This document shows positions 13,419-21,005 of a DNA stretch of 21,901 nucleotides, piece after piece (within the stretch, counting starts at the first letter, position 1; every line of letters begins with the position of its first letter). Below the pieces are notes generated by a model. The model made no database searches. It had not been told where the DNA came from and saw only the letters and a program-made list of their open reading frames with translations. The position numbers and the translations under genes were made by a program. The DNA is from JBJXFY01 sp046155815 (lineage in GTDB: Bacteria; Verrucomicrobiota; Verrucomicrobiia; Limisphaerales; CAIMTB01). Location: the NCBI GenBank assembly GCA_046155815.1, contig JBJXFY010000097.1, positions 1-21,901 of the forward strand, read 5' to 3'.

Positions 13419-15038
13419 ATGAGCAGTCCCAACCCCGAGCTCGAGCTTGATCTCGACCTTCAGTTCCTGCCCGCCTGGGCCAGGCAGCCGTCATCCACCA
13501 ACCGCTACGCCGGCCATGCCGGCGAGGCCGAGGATCGCCGCCTCGACCGTGACCGCCCCCGTCAAGGCTTCCGCGACGACCGCTCCCGCGGACCCCGCCC
13601 CGGCGGCGGACGCGGCCCCGGTCCCGGTCCCGGCGGTCCGCGCCGTGATGATCGCGGTCGTGATCAGCGTCCGCACGGCGGCCCTCCCCGCGGCCAGGAA
13701 CGCGGCCCTGATTTCCGGTCCGCCCCCGACCGGCCGCCGCTTCCCACAGGATTCGACCTCCATTTTCTGCCTGACGAGGCCGGGCTCGAGCAGCTCGGCC
13801 GTCAGATCCGGCACACCGGCCGTGCCTACGCGCTCCTCGACATCGCGCATCTCATCCTGAAACGCCCCGAGCGTTACCACCTCGAGTTCCGAGCCGTCGC
13901 TCGCGAGGGTGCGCCCGCCCCGCAGTTCTGGCTTTGCTCGCTCGACGACACCCTGTGGCTCAGCGAGGCGGACGCGGTGCGCCATGCCCTTGGCCGGCAC
14001 TTCGACACCTTCTACAAGGCCACCCGAACCCCGACCGAGAAGCCCAAGGGCACCTACACCTTCGTCGCCCGCTGCGGCCTGAGCGGCGTCATTCTCGGCC
14101 CGCCCAACCACCACGACTACCAGAATGCCCTCCGACGGCTCCATCTGGCGCGCTTCGAGCGGATGCCCTTCGAGGCATTCAAGGCCCGCGTCCAGATCGT
14201 GCGCGACGAGGCCGTGGTCCAGCAGTGGATTGAGGAGCAGAGCTTCGTGACCGAGTACGAATGCCTGAACCTCCCCGAGCCGCTCCGGCTCCCCACGCTC
14301 GACGCCGTCCACCAGCACTTTCGTGACGTGCATCTCGCCAACGTGATCCGCACCGTGGACCGCTTCAGCGTCCGCACCCCGGCGGCGCGCGACCTCCTGC
14401 CCCCGCCGCTCAAGGCGCTCGCCCGCCGCGAACTCGACGTGCAGCAGCGTTTCCCCATCAAGGTCATCACCCTCCTCAGCGACCGTCTCACCCGTGCCGG
14501 CCTGCAGCTCTTCAAGGTCAACAAGACCGCCCTTCACATCTGCGCCGCGCGGCCGCGCTTCCTCGACCTCGAGGCCAACCCCGCATCCGACTCCGTCCGC
14601 CGCCTCGTCGAGACCATCGGGGCCAATCTCGGTCTCAACCGCCGCCAGCTGCTGGAAAAGCTCGGCGTCGCGCTGCCCCCGCCCCCGGTTGAAGGCCAGC
14701 CCGCGCCCACGGATGCCGCGCCGCCCTCGCCCGAACTCGCCGGCCTCATCGCTGACCTCCACTGGCTCATCCACCAGGGCCATGTGATCGAGTTCGCCGA
14801 CGGCCACCTCGAGACCGCCAAGCGCCCAGCCCCCCGCCCCCCCCCGCCGCCACCGAAGCCAGCCCGGGCCCCGTCGCCGGCCGCATCCACCGGGCCCGCT
14901 GCTGCGAAAGCCGCTCCTGAAGCGGAGTCCGCCCCTTCTGCGGAGGCTGTCACCACGGAGATTGCGGTCTCGCAACCCGCCACCGCCGAAATCGTGCCTG
15001 CTCCCGCGGCCGAAGAAGCCGTGCCCAGTCCGTCCTGA
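13419..15038 (+). CDS. Conserved-looking hypothetical protein with Arg/Gly-rich segment
   Basis: The 539-residue protein has no function I can assign. It starts with LDLDLQFLPAWARQ, then an Arg/Gly/Pro/Asp-rich low-complexity segment (about 30-100) that resembles RGG tails of RNA-binding proteins. A globular region follows from about 110 (GFDLHFLPDEAGLEQLGRQI), with YTFVARCGLSGVILGPPNHH and KARVQIVRDEAVVQQWIEEQ as striking, probably conserved blocks. The 'L-x-FLP' phrase occurs twice, in the N-terminal motif and at the domain start. Residues 465-539 are a Pro/Ala-rich tail with a polyproline run. ATG 13419 is preferred over an in-frame ATG at 13287, whose extra 44 residues are low-quality. 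The gap from the previous gene is 144 bases, with nothing recognisable. I see no signal peptide, so a cytoplasmic, possibly RNA-associated protein is my guess. Confidence 0.75.
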   Translation: MSSPNPELELDLDLQFLPAWARQPSSTNRYAGHAGEAEDRRLDRDRPRQGFRDDRSRGPRPGGGRGPGPGPGGPRRDDRGRDQRPHGGPPRGQERGPDFRSAPDRPPLPTGFDLHFLPDEAGLEQLGRQIRHTGRAYALLDIAHLILKRPERYHLEFRAVAREGAPAPQFWLCSLDDTLWLSEADAVRHALGRHFDTFYKATRTPTEKPKGTYTFVARCGLSGVILGPPNHHDYQNALRRLHLARFERMPFEAFKARVQIVRDEAVVQQWIEEQSFVTEYECLNLPEPLRLPTLDAVHQHFRDVHLANVIRTVDRFSVRTPAARDLLPPPLKALARRELDVQQRFPIKVITLLSDRLTRAGLQLFKVNKTALHICAARPRFLDLEANPASDSVRRLVETIGANLGLNRRQLLEKLGVALPPPPVEGQPAPTDAAPPSPELAGLIADLHWLIHQGHVIEFADGHLETAKRPAPRPPPPPPKPARAPSPAASTGPAAAKAAPEAESAPSAEAVTTEIAVSQPATAEIVPAPAAEEAVPSPS

Positions 15039-15055
15039 GGTATTCCCGGCGCCGC

Positions 15056-15592
15056 CTACTCCAGCCTGTAGCGCGGGACGGCGGGGTCCACCTCCCGCGA
15101 CCAGGCGTCCACGCCGCCGCGGAGGGCGCGCACGGCGGTGAAGCCGTGGCCGGCGAAGTACGCGGCCGCATCCAGCCCCTCGCGGCCGGCATGATCCACG
15201 AGCACGAAGGGCTGCGCACGGTCCCAGCGGCCGAGGATTTCCTGCATGTGCTCCTGCGTGAAGACCTCGGAACCGGGCACGCGGGCGGCTTCCCAGTCCT
15301 CACGGCTCCGCAGGTCGAGCAGGCGCGGCGGGGCGGGGGACTTCAGTTCCTCCGCCAGGGCGTGCGGCTCGACGAGGAGCGTCAGGTCCCCTTCATGACT
15401 CCGGGAGAGGTGCGCCAGGACTTCTGCCGGATTCAGCCCGCCGTTTCGGGCGCACAGCGCGGCGAGCGTCTCGTCCGGACTAAAGGCGCAGCTCGAACAG
15501 CCGCCGAGGTGGTACTCGCGAAACAGTGCCCGCCGCGCGCCGGGATACGCGGCCAGCACGTCGGCCAGGGTGGATGCGGCGGTCAGGGTCAT
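15056..15592 (-). CDS. DUF1858-like CxxC domain fused to cysteine-less rhodanese
   Basis: The 178-residue protein has two domains. Residues 1-65 resemble the small DUF1858-type redox domain, with ADVLAAYPGARRALFREYHL followed by a CxxC pair, Cys32 and Cys35, in GGCSSCAFSPDETLAAL. Residues 75-178 are a rhodanese fold, with LLDLRSREDWEAARVPGS and the closing ALRGGVDAW. The active loop reads LVDHAGREG (131-139), so the catalytic Cys of the usual CxxGxR loop is replaced by Asp133. Classical thiosulfate sulfurtransferase activity is therefore unlikely. The CxxC pair may instead carry sulfur or redox equivalents. It is the last minus-strand gene after sufS, separated from it by a gap of about 390 bases with repeats, so a SUF-related role is plausible but not shown. 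Confidence 0.85.
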   Translation of the reverse strand: MTLTAASTLADVLAAYPGARRALFREYHLGGCSSCAFSPDETLAALCARNGGLNPAEVLAHLSRSHEGDLTLLVEPHALAEELKSPAPPRLLDLRSREDWEAARVPGSEVFTQEHMQEILGRWDRAQPFVLVDHAGREGLDAAAYFAGHGFTAVRALRGGVDAWSREVDPAVPRYRLE

Positions 15593-15634
15593 TCGCTGTG
15601 GGCGGTTTCAGGAAAAGTGCAGCCGGCTCGGGGC

Positions 15635-15650
15635 GCGGGCTTCAGCCCGC
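15635..15650. repeat. Palindromic repeat unit 1 (GCGGGCT hairpin)
   Basis: GCGGGCT (15635-15641) and AGCCCGC (15644-15650) form a perfect 7-bp stem with a 2-base loop. It is one of a cluster of hairpins in the gap between the rhodanese gene and sufS, and looks like a dispersed intergenic palindrome rather than a terminator because no T-run follows on either strand. Confidence 0.5.
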
Positions 15651-15680
15651 TTCAACGCGATCCAACAGACGGGCCTTGAA

Positions 15681-15696
15681 GCGGCGTAGACGCCGC
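15681..15696. repeat. Palindromic repeat unit 2 (GCGGCGT hairpin)
   Basis: GCGGCGT (15681-15687) and ACGCCGC (15690-15696) form a perfect 7-bp stem with a 2-base loop, about 30 bases after the previous unit. The similar stem length and loop suggest both belong to one composite repeat element. Confidence 0.5.
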
Positions 15697-15763
15697 GTTC
15701 CAGAAATCTTCGGCTTCGCCCACAGCCCTGTTGAAAACGGTTCAGGCATGCGGTTCCGAAAAG

Positions 15764-15790
15764 CCCTCTCCTTCTCCCCGCGGGAGAGGG
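15764..15790. repeat. Palindromic repeat unit 3 (CCCTCTCC hairpin)
   Basis: CCCTCTCC (15764-15771) pairs with GGAGAGGG (15783-15790) around a CCCCGCGG-containing centre. Stems of this composition are common as dispersed intergenic repeats in GC-rich bacteria. A further perfect palindrome, GAAAGCGCTTTC, lies at 15805-15816, close to the point where the hicB remnant loses similarity. Confidence 0.5.
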
Positions 15791-15827
15791 AGAAACCCGT
15801 CAGCGAAAGCGCTTTCAGCGGATCACT

Positions 15828-15944
15828 CACGTAGCGATGCGCGAGCTCGCGGGTGGCCCCGTTGCCGAGCACGCCAGGCAGGGCGGGCACCTCGGCAATC
15901 CATTGTCCATCGGCCTCCAGCTCGAACCTGATCCCGAGGTGCAT
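15828..15944 (-). pseudogene. Truncated HicB-type antitoxin
   Basis: From ATG 15944 the frame encodes MHLGIRFELEADGQWIAEV followed by PALPGVLGNGATRELA, the start of a HicB-family antitoxin (family pattern ExDGxWIAEVPxLPGVxxxGxTxxEA). After about 38 residues similarity ends, and the frame runs on into palindromic repeat sequence to a stop near 15642. Normal HicB proteins continue for at least another 25-30 residues of helix, and no hicA toxin gene is visible. HicB proteins neutralise HicA mRNA interferases and repress their own operon. This copy is probably a dead remnant cut by repeat insertion or deletion. The downstream limit is approximate. Confidence 0.65.
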
Positions 15945-15978
15945 GACGGCGGAAACGTAGCAGCCGACCGGCGCGTCG

Positions 15979-17244
15979 TCAGGCGGCAAAGAACCGCTGT
16001 GCGGCGCGGATCACCTCGGCGAGGCGGTCCACCTCGGCGCGGGTGTTGTAGAAGTAGAAGCTGGCGCGGGCGGTGGATTCGAGGCCCAGCCGGCGCATGA
16101 GCGGCTGGGTGCAGTGGTGCCCGCCGCGCAGCGCCAAACCCTGCTGGTTCGCAAACTCCACCACGTCGTGCGCATGCACGTCCCGCAGCGCGAAGCTCAG
16201 GATGCCCGCCCGGCCGGTGCGCGGCCCGAGCAGGCGCAGGCCGGGGATCGCCAGCAGCTTCTCCTGCCCGTACGCGCCGAGCTCCTGATCGTGCCGGAAG
16301 ATCGCGTCGCGGCCGACGGTGTCGAGGTAGTCCATCGCCGCCGCGAGCGCGATGGGGCCGGAGATATCCGGCGTGCCGGCCTCGAAACGCTGCGGCGGGT
16401 CCTTGTAGGTCGAGGCTTCGTACCCGGCGTCCTTGATCATTTCACCGCCGCCGTGCCACGGGGGCATGTCATCCAGCAGCTCGCTCCGTCCGTACAGGAC
16501 GCCGATGCCGGTGGGGCCGCAGACCTTGTGGCCGGAGAAGACAAGGAAGTCACAGCCGATCGACTGCACGTCCAGCGGCAGGTGACCGGCGCTCTGCGCG
16601 GCGTCTACGAGCGAGACGGCGCCGGCCTTCCGCGCCCGCTCGCAGAGCTCGGCGGCGGGATTCACCGTGCCGAGCGAGTTGGAGATGTGGACGAAGGAAA
16701 CCAGCTTCACCGCAGGGGTGAGCAGTTCGTCCAGCCGGGAGAAATCGAGCAATCCCTCGTCACCGGTGACGGGGATGAAGGCGAGGCGCGCGCCGGTGCG
16801 CTGCGCGAGCATCTGCCAGGGGACGAGGTTCGAGTGATGTTCGAGCTCGGTGAGCAGGATGACGTCGCCGGACTTGAGATTGGCCGTGCCCCAGGTGTTC
16901 GCGACGAGGTTGATGGCCTCGGTGGCGCCGCGGGTGAAGATGATCTCGTCGGCACCGCGGGCGTTCAGGAATCGGGCGACGCGTTCCCGGGCTCCCTCGT
17001 AGGCGACGGTGGCGCGGTTGCTCAGCTCGTGGATGCCGCGGTGGACGTTGGCGTTGTCGCGCTCGTAGTAGCCAACAAGCGCGTCAATCACTGCCCGCGG
17101 CTTCTGGCTGGTGGCGGCGTTGTCGAGATAGACCAGCGGGTGGCCGTTGACCTGCTGGTCAAGGATCGGGAAGTCACGGCGAAGGGCGGCCCAGTCCGGG
17201 GACATGCGATGCCCGGCCTTGAGTTGTTCGACGGCGGCGCTCAT
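15979..17244 (-). CDS. sufS: Cysteine desulfurase SufS
   Basis: SufS is a PLP-dependent enzyme that takes sulfur from L-cysteine, giving alanine and an enzyme persulfide for Fe-S cluster assembly. The 421-residue product is close to the family length. Visible features are the N-terminal LVYLDNAATSQKP, the segment ERDNANVHRGIHELSNRAT, the PLP lysine K240 in SGHKVCGPTGIGVLYG and the persulfide cysteine C378 in LRGGHHCTQPL, typical of the type II (SufS/CsdA) group. ATG 17244 was chosen because it lies 11 bases after the DUF2071 stop. An internal ATG giving MSPDWAALRRDFPIL is the alternative and would fit family N-termini equally well. No sufE or sufU partner is visible in the window. Confidence 0.96.
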   Translation of the reverse strand: MSAAVEQLKAGHRMSPDWAALRRDFPILDQQVNGHPLVYLDNAATSQKPRAVIDALVGYYERDNANVHRGIHELSNRATVAYEGARERVARFLNARGADEIIFTRGATEAINLVANTWGTANLKSGDVILLTELEHHSNLVPWQMLAQRTGARLAFIPVTGDEGLLDFSRLDELLTPAVKLVSFVHISNSLGTVNPAAELCERARKAGAVSLVDAAQSAGHLPLDVQSIGCDFLVFSGHKVCGPTGIGVLYGRSELLDDMPPWHGGGEMIKDAGYEASTYKDPPQRFEAGTPDISGPIALAAAMDYLDTVGRDAIFRHDQELGAYGQEKLLAIPGLRLLGPRTGRAGILSFALRDVHAHDVVEFANQQGLALRGGHHCTQPLMRRLGLESTARASFYFYNTRAEVDRLAEVIRAAQRFFAA

Positions 17245-17255
17245 TGACGAAAACT

Positions 17256-18005
17256 TCAAGCAGCAAGGTCGGCACAGCACGGCAGACGGAAATCCTCCGC
17301 CTGATGCCACTCGTGTGCCACGTCCCGCATGATCAAGGCATGATCGAAGCTGACGGTGCCCTGGGGGAACAGTGATGCATCGGCGAAATGGCTGGAGAAG
17401 ACTTCGCTCACCCCGAACGGCACCACGGACCAGGACCGTGTCCTGAGTTCCAGGCCGTCGAGACGGTTTGCTTCGCGCGTCACAGAATACCCCAGGCTGC
17501 CGCCTGCAAGATAACGGGAGGCCTCGTCGAGCGAACCAAAGCAGGAGCCGGAAGGCAGGCCTTCGGCGGCCTCACCCGCCACCCGCACCCGGACCAGTCC
17601 ATCGGCGGATTCCATGGCCAGGCGAAGCCGCCGGCCATCATCCTGAACGGCGAAGCGCGCGGCATGATGCTCACCCGGGAAAAAGCGGCCGCCCGCGAGC
17701 CGGTTGAGCACCGAGCCGGTGTCACGCCGGGGAATGAACACTCCCTCGCGCAGGCCCGCCCCCTCGTCTTCCCACTCCACGGCGATGCGATGCGCGGCGT
17801 TCTCGCTGCTCAATCCCGCGAAGGAAGGCAGACCGGCCGGGCGCATCCCTTCAAGCCGGATGAGGCATATCCCGACGACCGCGCTGCCCTCCTGGAGCTT
17901 GGGACGGAAGGGCGCCGGCAACTGGCGGAGCACAACCTCCGGATCCGCACGGTAGTTCACCAGCAGCCGGCGCTTGATCAACCCTGTGATGACGGGCAGG
18001 CGCAC
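17256..18005 (-). CDS. DUF2071 family protein
   Basis: The 249-residue product starts, from a GTG, as VRLPVITGLIKRRLLVNYRA, then LRQLPAPFRPKLQEGSAVVG and ICLIRLEGMRPAG, which match DUF2071-type proteins of about 220-250 residues. The biochemical role of this family is not established. There are no membrane segments. The start was chosen by the family-like N-terminus; the frame stays open further upstream but there it covers the ferredoxin and sufT genes in another frame. It lies between ferredoxin (13 bases) and sufS (11 bases) on the same strand, so it is probably co-transcribed with the SUF genes. Confidence 0.85.
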   Translation of the reverse strand: MRLPVITGLIKRRLLVNYRADPEVVLRQLPAPFRPKLQEGSAVVGICLIRLEGMRPAGLPSFAGLSSENAAHRIAVEWEDEGAGLREGVFIPRRDTGSVLNRLAGGRFFPGEHHAARFAVQDDGRRLRLAMESADGLVRVRVAGEAAEGLPSGSCFGSLDEASRYLAGGSLGYSVTREANRLDGLELRTRSWSVVPFGVSEVFSSHFADASLFPQGTVSFDHALIMRDVAHEWHQAEDFRLPCCADLAA

Positions 18006-18018
18006 GGGTGGAGGCGCA

Positions 18019-18252
18019 TCACACGCCGTTGCTGCCGATGGCCTCGACGGGGCAGCCTTCCATGGCCTCCTTGCACTGCTGCTCGTCATCGGCGGTCTCG
18101 GGCTGCTTGTATACAAAGGAGTAGCCGCCGTCGTCGTTGCGCTTGAAGCTGGCCGGCGCGGTCTCGCGGCACAGGTCGCAGTCAATGCACTGGTTGTCCA
18201 CGAAGTAGCGGCCGGACACATTCTCGGGGTAGCGGTTGGCAAGGTCGGCCAT
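18019..18252 (-). CDS. 4Fe-4S ferredoxin
   Basis: The 77-residue protein is a small single-cluster ferredoxin. It has C22, C25 and C28 in QCIDCDLCRETAP and C67 in GCPVEAI, the four ligands of one [4Fe-4S] cluster; the additional C60 may pair with another Cys or be unliganded. It would act as a soluble one-electron carrier. Its place between sufT and sufS suggests it either donates electrons in cluster assembly or is simply regulated with it. ATG 18252 is preferred to the longer frame from 18306, whose 18 extra residues are Pro-rich and overlap the sufT end. Confidence 0.92.
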   Translation of the reverse strand: MADLANRYPENVSGRYFVDNQCIDCDLCRETAPASFKRNDDGGYSFVYKQPETADDEQQCKEAMEGCPVEAIGSNGV

Positions 18253-18292
18253 CGGAGGCGGTGGGTTGGTTTTGGGGGGAGGGTTGGAAAAC

Positions 18293-18835
18293 TCAGAGCA
18301 GGCCAAGCTGCAGCTTGGCGGCGTCGGACATCATGGCTTGGTTCCACGGCGGGTCCCAGACGAGCTCGACGTGGGCCTCGGAGACGCCGGGAACGGACAT
18401 CACCTTGGTCTCCACGTCGTGGGCGATGGTGGAGCCCATGCCACAGCCGGGTGCGGTAAGGGTCATCTTGACCTCCACCCGCTGTCCGCCGGCGGGAAGC
18501 GATGACACGGCGCAGCCGTAGATCAGGCCGAGGTCGACGAGGTTCACTGGGATCTCCGGATCGTAGCAGGTCTTCATCACCTCCCAGAGCTGCTGCTCGT
18601 TCACCGGGCCCGAGTAGGATTCGCCCCGGGCCGCGGCCGCAACGGCGATCCCGAGCGCGTCGGCGTCCTTGCCGGCGAGGCGGAACATGTTTCCGTTCAC
18701 AACGACGGTGTAGCTGCCGCCAAGATCCTGGGTGAGGGTGGCCTTCTCGCCGGCGAGCAGCTTCACCGGATAGCCGGCCGGCACGATCACCGCGTCCACG
18801 TCGCGAGTCAGCGGTATGGAATCGCCAGCCTTCAT
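18293..18835 (-). CDS. sufT: Fe-S cluster maturation protein SufT
   Basis: The 180-residue protein is the long SufT form of the MIP18/DUF59 family, which helps mature Fe-S proteins. The N-terminal 75 residues form a small beta-rich domain (PAGYPVKLLAGEKATLTQDL, then SYTVVVNGNMFRLAGKDADA). The DUF59 domain follows with YDPEIPVNLVDLGLIYG and the conserved TLTAPGCGMG (C131), ending in VWDPPWNQAMMSDAAKLQLG. Length and both domains fit the family. Its ATG overlaps the sufD TGA as ATGA, showing coupling. Confidence 0.94.
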   Translation of the reverse strand: MKAGDSIPLTRDVDAVIVPAGYPVKLLAGEKATLTQDLGGSYTVVVNGNMFRLAGKDADALGIAVAAAARGESYSGPVNEQQLWEVMKTCYDPEIPVNLVDLGLIYGCAVSSLPAGGQRVEVKMTLTAPGCGMGSTIAHDVETKVMSVPGVSEAHVELVWDPPWNQAMMSDAAKLQLGLL

Positions 18836-20202
18836 GGGCGGGGGGCCAGTTCCGGCACGGCCTCGAGGCGGTCCCAGACCACGCGGTCGAGGTGGCCGCG
18901 GATGCCGGCGTGGCGGACGCGGTCGAGGATCTCGCCGGCGAAGGCATGGACCAGCATGTGGCGGGCCTGCTCCCGGCCGATGCCGCGCGAACGGAGATAG
19001 TAGATCGCGTCGTCGTTCAACTGGCCGATGGTGGCGCCGTGCGTGCAGCGCACGTCGTCGGCGTAGATTTCCAGCTGCGGCTTGGTGCTGGCCTGCGCTT
19101 CGTCCGAGAGCAGCAGGTTCTTGTTGGTCTGCTTGGCGTCCGTCTTCTGCGCGCCGGGGCGGACGAGGATGCGCCCGTGGAAGACGCCGCGGGCCTTCCC
19201 GGCGAGAATGCCGTTGAAGTATTCATGGCTGGCGCAGTGCGGGCTCGCATGTTCGACCACCATGTGATGGTCGGCGAGCCGTTCGCCGTCCACAAGGTAG
19301 AGGCCGTTGAGGACGCATTCGACCCGCTCGCCGGCGAAGAAGGAGTGAATGTTGTTGCGCGAGAGGCGGGCGCCAAGCGCGATCGAGTGGTAGAGATAAG
19401 TGGCGCCGCGGTCCACCCGGACTTCAAGCGCGCCAATGTGGTACGCGGCCGGATGCTCATCCTGAACCTTTATCTGTTCCACAGACGCGCCCTCCTCGAC
19501 GATGACTTCGCAGGCGGCGTTGGTGAAGGCCGGTTCGCCGCCGAGGCTGACATAGTGCTCGACAACGACGGCCTGCGTGCCGCGCTCGAAGAGCAGGAGG
19601 TTGCGCGGGGACGCGGTGAACCCGGCCTCCGCGCCGCTCGCGACAAAGACAAGCTGGACCAGGGAAGCCTGTTTTCCGGCGGCCACATGAAGATACGCGC
19701 CGTCGCGGAAGAAGGCGGTGTTCAGCGCGAGCAGGGGATTCTCACGATCCACCGGCGCGAGCCGGCCGAGATGTCTGCGGATCAGGACGCCGTCGCTCGC
19801 CAGCCGGTCCGCGAGGCCGGCCAAAGTCACTCCGGCCTCGGGAAGGATCCGGCTGAGTCCGGGCGCGAGCACGCCGTCCACGAAAACCAGCCGGCTGCCG
19901 CCGAAATCGGGCACGCCTAGGCCTTGCAGGGCGGTTTCATCGAGGCCGCGCGGGTCGAGGTGCAGGATCGGCCTGAACGGCAGCCGGGCCAGCGGCGCGA
20001 GGCTGGTGTAGCGCCAGTCCTCGTGCCGGACGGTGGGCAGGCCCAGGCGGGCGAAGCGCGCAATGGCCGCGCGGCGCAGTTCAAGCGCCCAGGCCGGATG
20101 TTCGAGCGCGCCCTCCATCACGAGGTGCTCGAAGGTCCGGACGTAGGGGCTGGCTTCGGCGCCGGTCACCTTGGCGGGGTTGCTCACGGTCGGGGCGGAC
20201 AT
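18832..20202 (-). CDS. sufD: Fe-S assembly scaffold protein SufD
   Basis: SufD joins SufB and SufC in the SufBC2D complex on which nascent clusters are built. The 456-residue product has the beta-helix core with many short strands, and the conserved C-terminal segment DDVRCTHGATIGQLNDDAI, with C386 and H388, the positions implicated in cluster assembly at the SufB-SufD interface. The N-terminal helical part contains RHEDWRYTSLAPL, typical for SufD. The ATG is 3 bases after the sufC stop and the stop overlaps sufT by ATGA, so the genes are one translationally linked block. Confidence 0.95.
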   Translation of the reverse strand: MSAPTVSNPAKVTGAEASPYVRTFEHLVMEGALEHPAWALELRRAAIARFARLGLPTVRHEDWRYTSLAPLARLPFRPILHLDPRGLDETALQGLGVPDFGGSRLVFVDGVLAPGLSRILPEAGVTLAGLADRLASDGVLIRRHLGRLAPVDRENPLLALNTAFFRDGAYLHVAAGKQASLVQLVFVASGAEAGFTASPRNLLLFERGTQAVVVEHYVSLGGEPAFTNAACEVIVEEGASVEQIKVQDEHPAAYHIGALEVRVDRGATYLYHSIALGARLSRNNIHSFFAGERVECVLNGLYLVDGERLADHHMVVEHASPHCASHEYFNGILAGKARGVFHGRILVRPGAQKTDAKQTNKNLLLSDEAQASTKPQLEIYADDVRCTHGATIGQLNDDAIYYLRSRGIGREQARHMLVHAFAGEILDRVRHAGIRGHLDRVVWDRLEAVPELAPRP

Positions 20203-20205
20203 GGG

Positions 20206-20976
20206 TCAGGCGGGTTGCGGCACGGCGTCAAGGATCCAGTCATAGCCTTTCGCCTCAAGTTCGAGCGCCAGCTCCCGGCCGCCGCTGCGCACGATGCGGC
20301 CCTCGGCGAGGACATGGATGTGGTCGGGGATGATGTAGTCGAGCAGGCGCTGGTAGTGGGTGATGACCAATTGGGCGTTGTCCGGCCGGCGGAGCTTGTT
20401 GACGCCCGCAGCCACGACCCGCAGGGCGTCAATGTCGAGGCCGGAATCGGTTTCATCGAGGACGGCGAGCACCGGTTCGAGCAGGGCCATCTGGAAGACT
20501 TCGTTGCGCTTCTTCTCGCCGCCGGAGAAGCCCTCGTTCACGGGCCGCTTGAGGAAGCTCTCCGGGATGTCGAGCACCTTGAGCTTCTCCTTCACCAGGC
20601 CGAGGAACTCCACGGCGTCGAGCTCGGGCCGGCCGCGGTGTTTGCGGATTTCATTCACTGCCGCGCGTAGGAAGTAGGCCGAATTCACCCCGGGAATCTC
20701 GACCGGGTACTGAAAGGCCAGGAACACACCCTCTCGGGCTCGTTCCTCGGGGGCAAGTTCCAGCAGGTCCTTGCCGCAATAAACGACTTCGCCGGCGGTC
20801 ACGTCGTAGCCCTCGCGGCCGGCGAGCACCGCGGCCAGCGTGCTTTTGCCGGAGCCGTTGGGGCCCATGATGGCGTGGACCTCGCCGGGGTAGAGCGTAA
20901 GGTGAACGCCCTTGAGGATCTCACGGCCCTGCACGCCAGCGTGCAGGTTGCGTACTTCGAGAATCGGTTCGCTCAT
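20206..20976 (-). CDS. sufC: Fe-S assembly ATPase SufC
   Basis: SufC is the cytosolic ABC-type ATPase that drives conformational change in the SufBCD scaffold. The 256-residue protein has Walker A GPNGSGKST (38-46), the Q-loop AFQYP (from 87), the ABC signature FSGGEKKRNEV (150-160), Walker B with D174 and E175 in LAVLDETDSGLD, and the switch His207 in ITHYQRLLDY. Length and motifs are those of SufC. It starts 29 bases after sufB and ends 3 bases before sufD. Confidence 0.97.
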   Translation of the reverse strand: MSEPILEVRNLHAGVQGREILKGVHLTLYPGEVHAIMGPNGSGKSTLAAVLAGREGYDVTAGEVVYCGKDLLELAPEERAREGVFLAFQYPVEIPGVNSAYFLRAAVNEIRKHRGRPELDAVEFLGLVKEKLKVLDIPESFLKRPVNEGFSGGEKKRNEVFQMALLEPVLAVLDETDSGLDIDALRVVAAGVNKLRRPDNAQLVITHYQRLLDYIIPDHIHVLAEGRIVRSGGRELALELEAKGYDWILDAVPQPA

Positions 20977-21005
20977 GGATGAGGAAAGGGAAGGGGTCGG
21001 CCGGC

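Noticed and set aside
14829..14860. C-rich tract as a structural DNA element
   Set aside because: It simply encodes the polyproline tail of the protein at 13419-15038.
15840..15851. CGCGAGCTCGCG palindrome
   Set aside because: It lies within or at the edge of the HicB-like coding remnant and is likely chance at this base composition.
16114..17247. Plus-strand frame opposite sufS
   Set aside because: No recognisable domain, whereas SufS on the minus strand is unambiguous.
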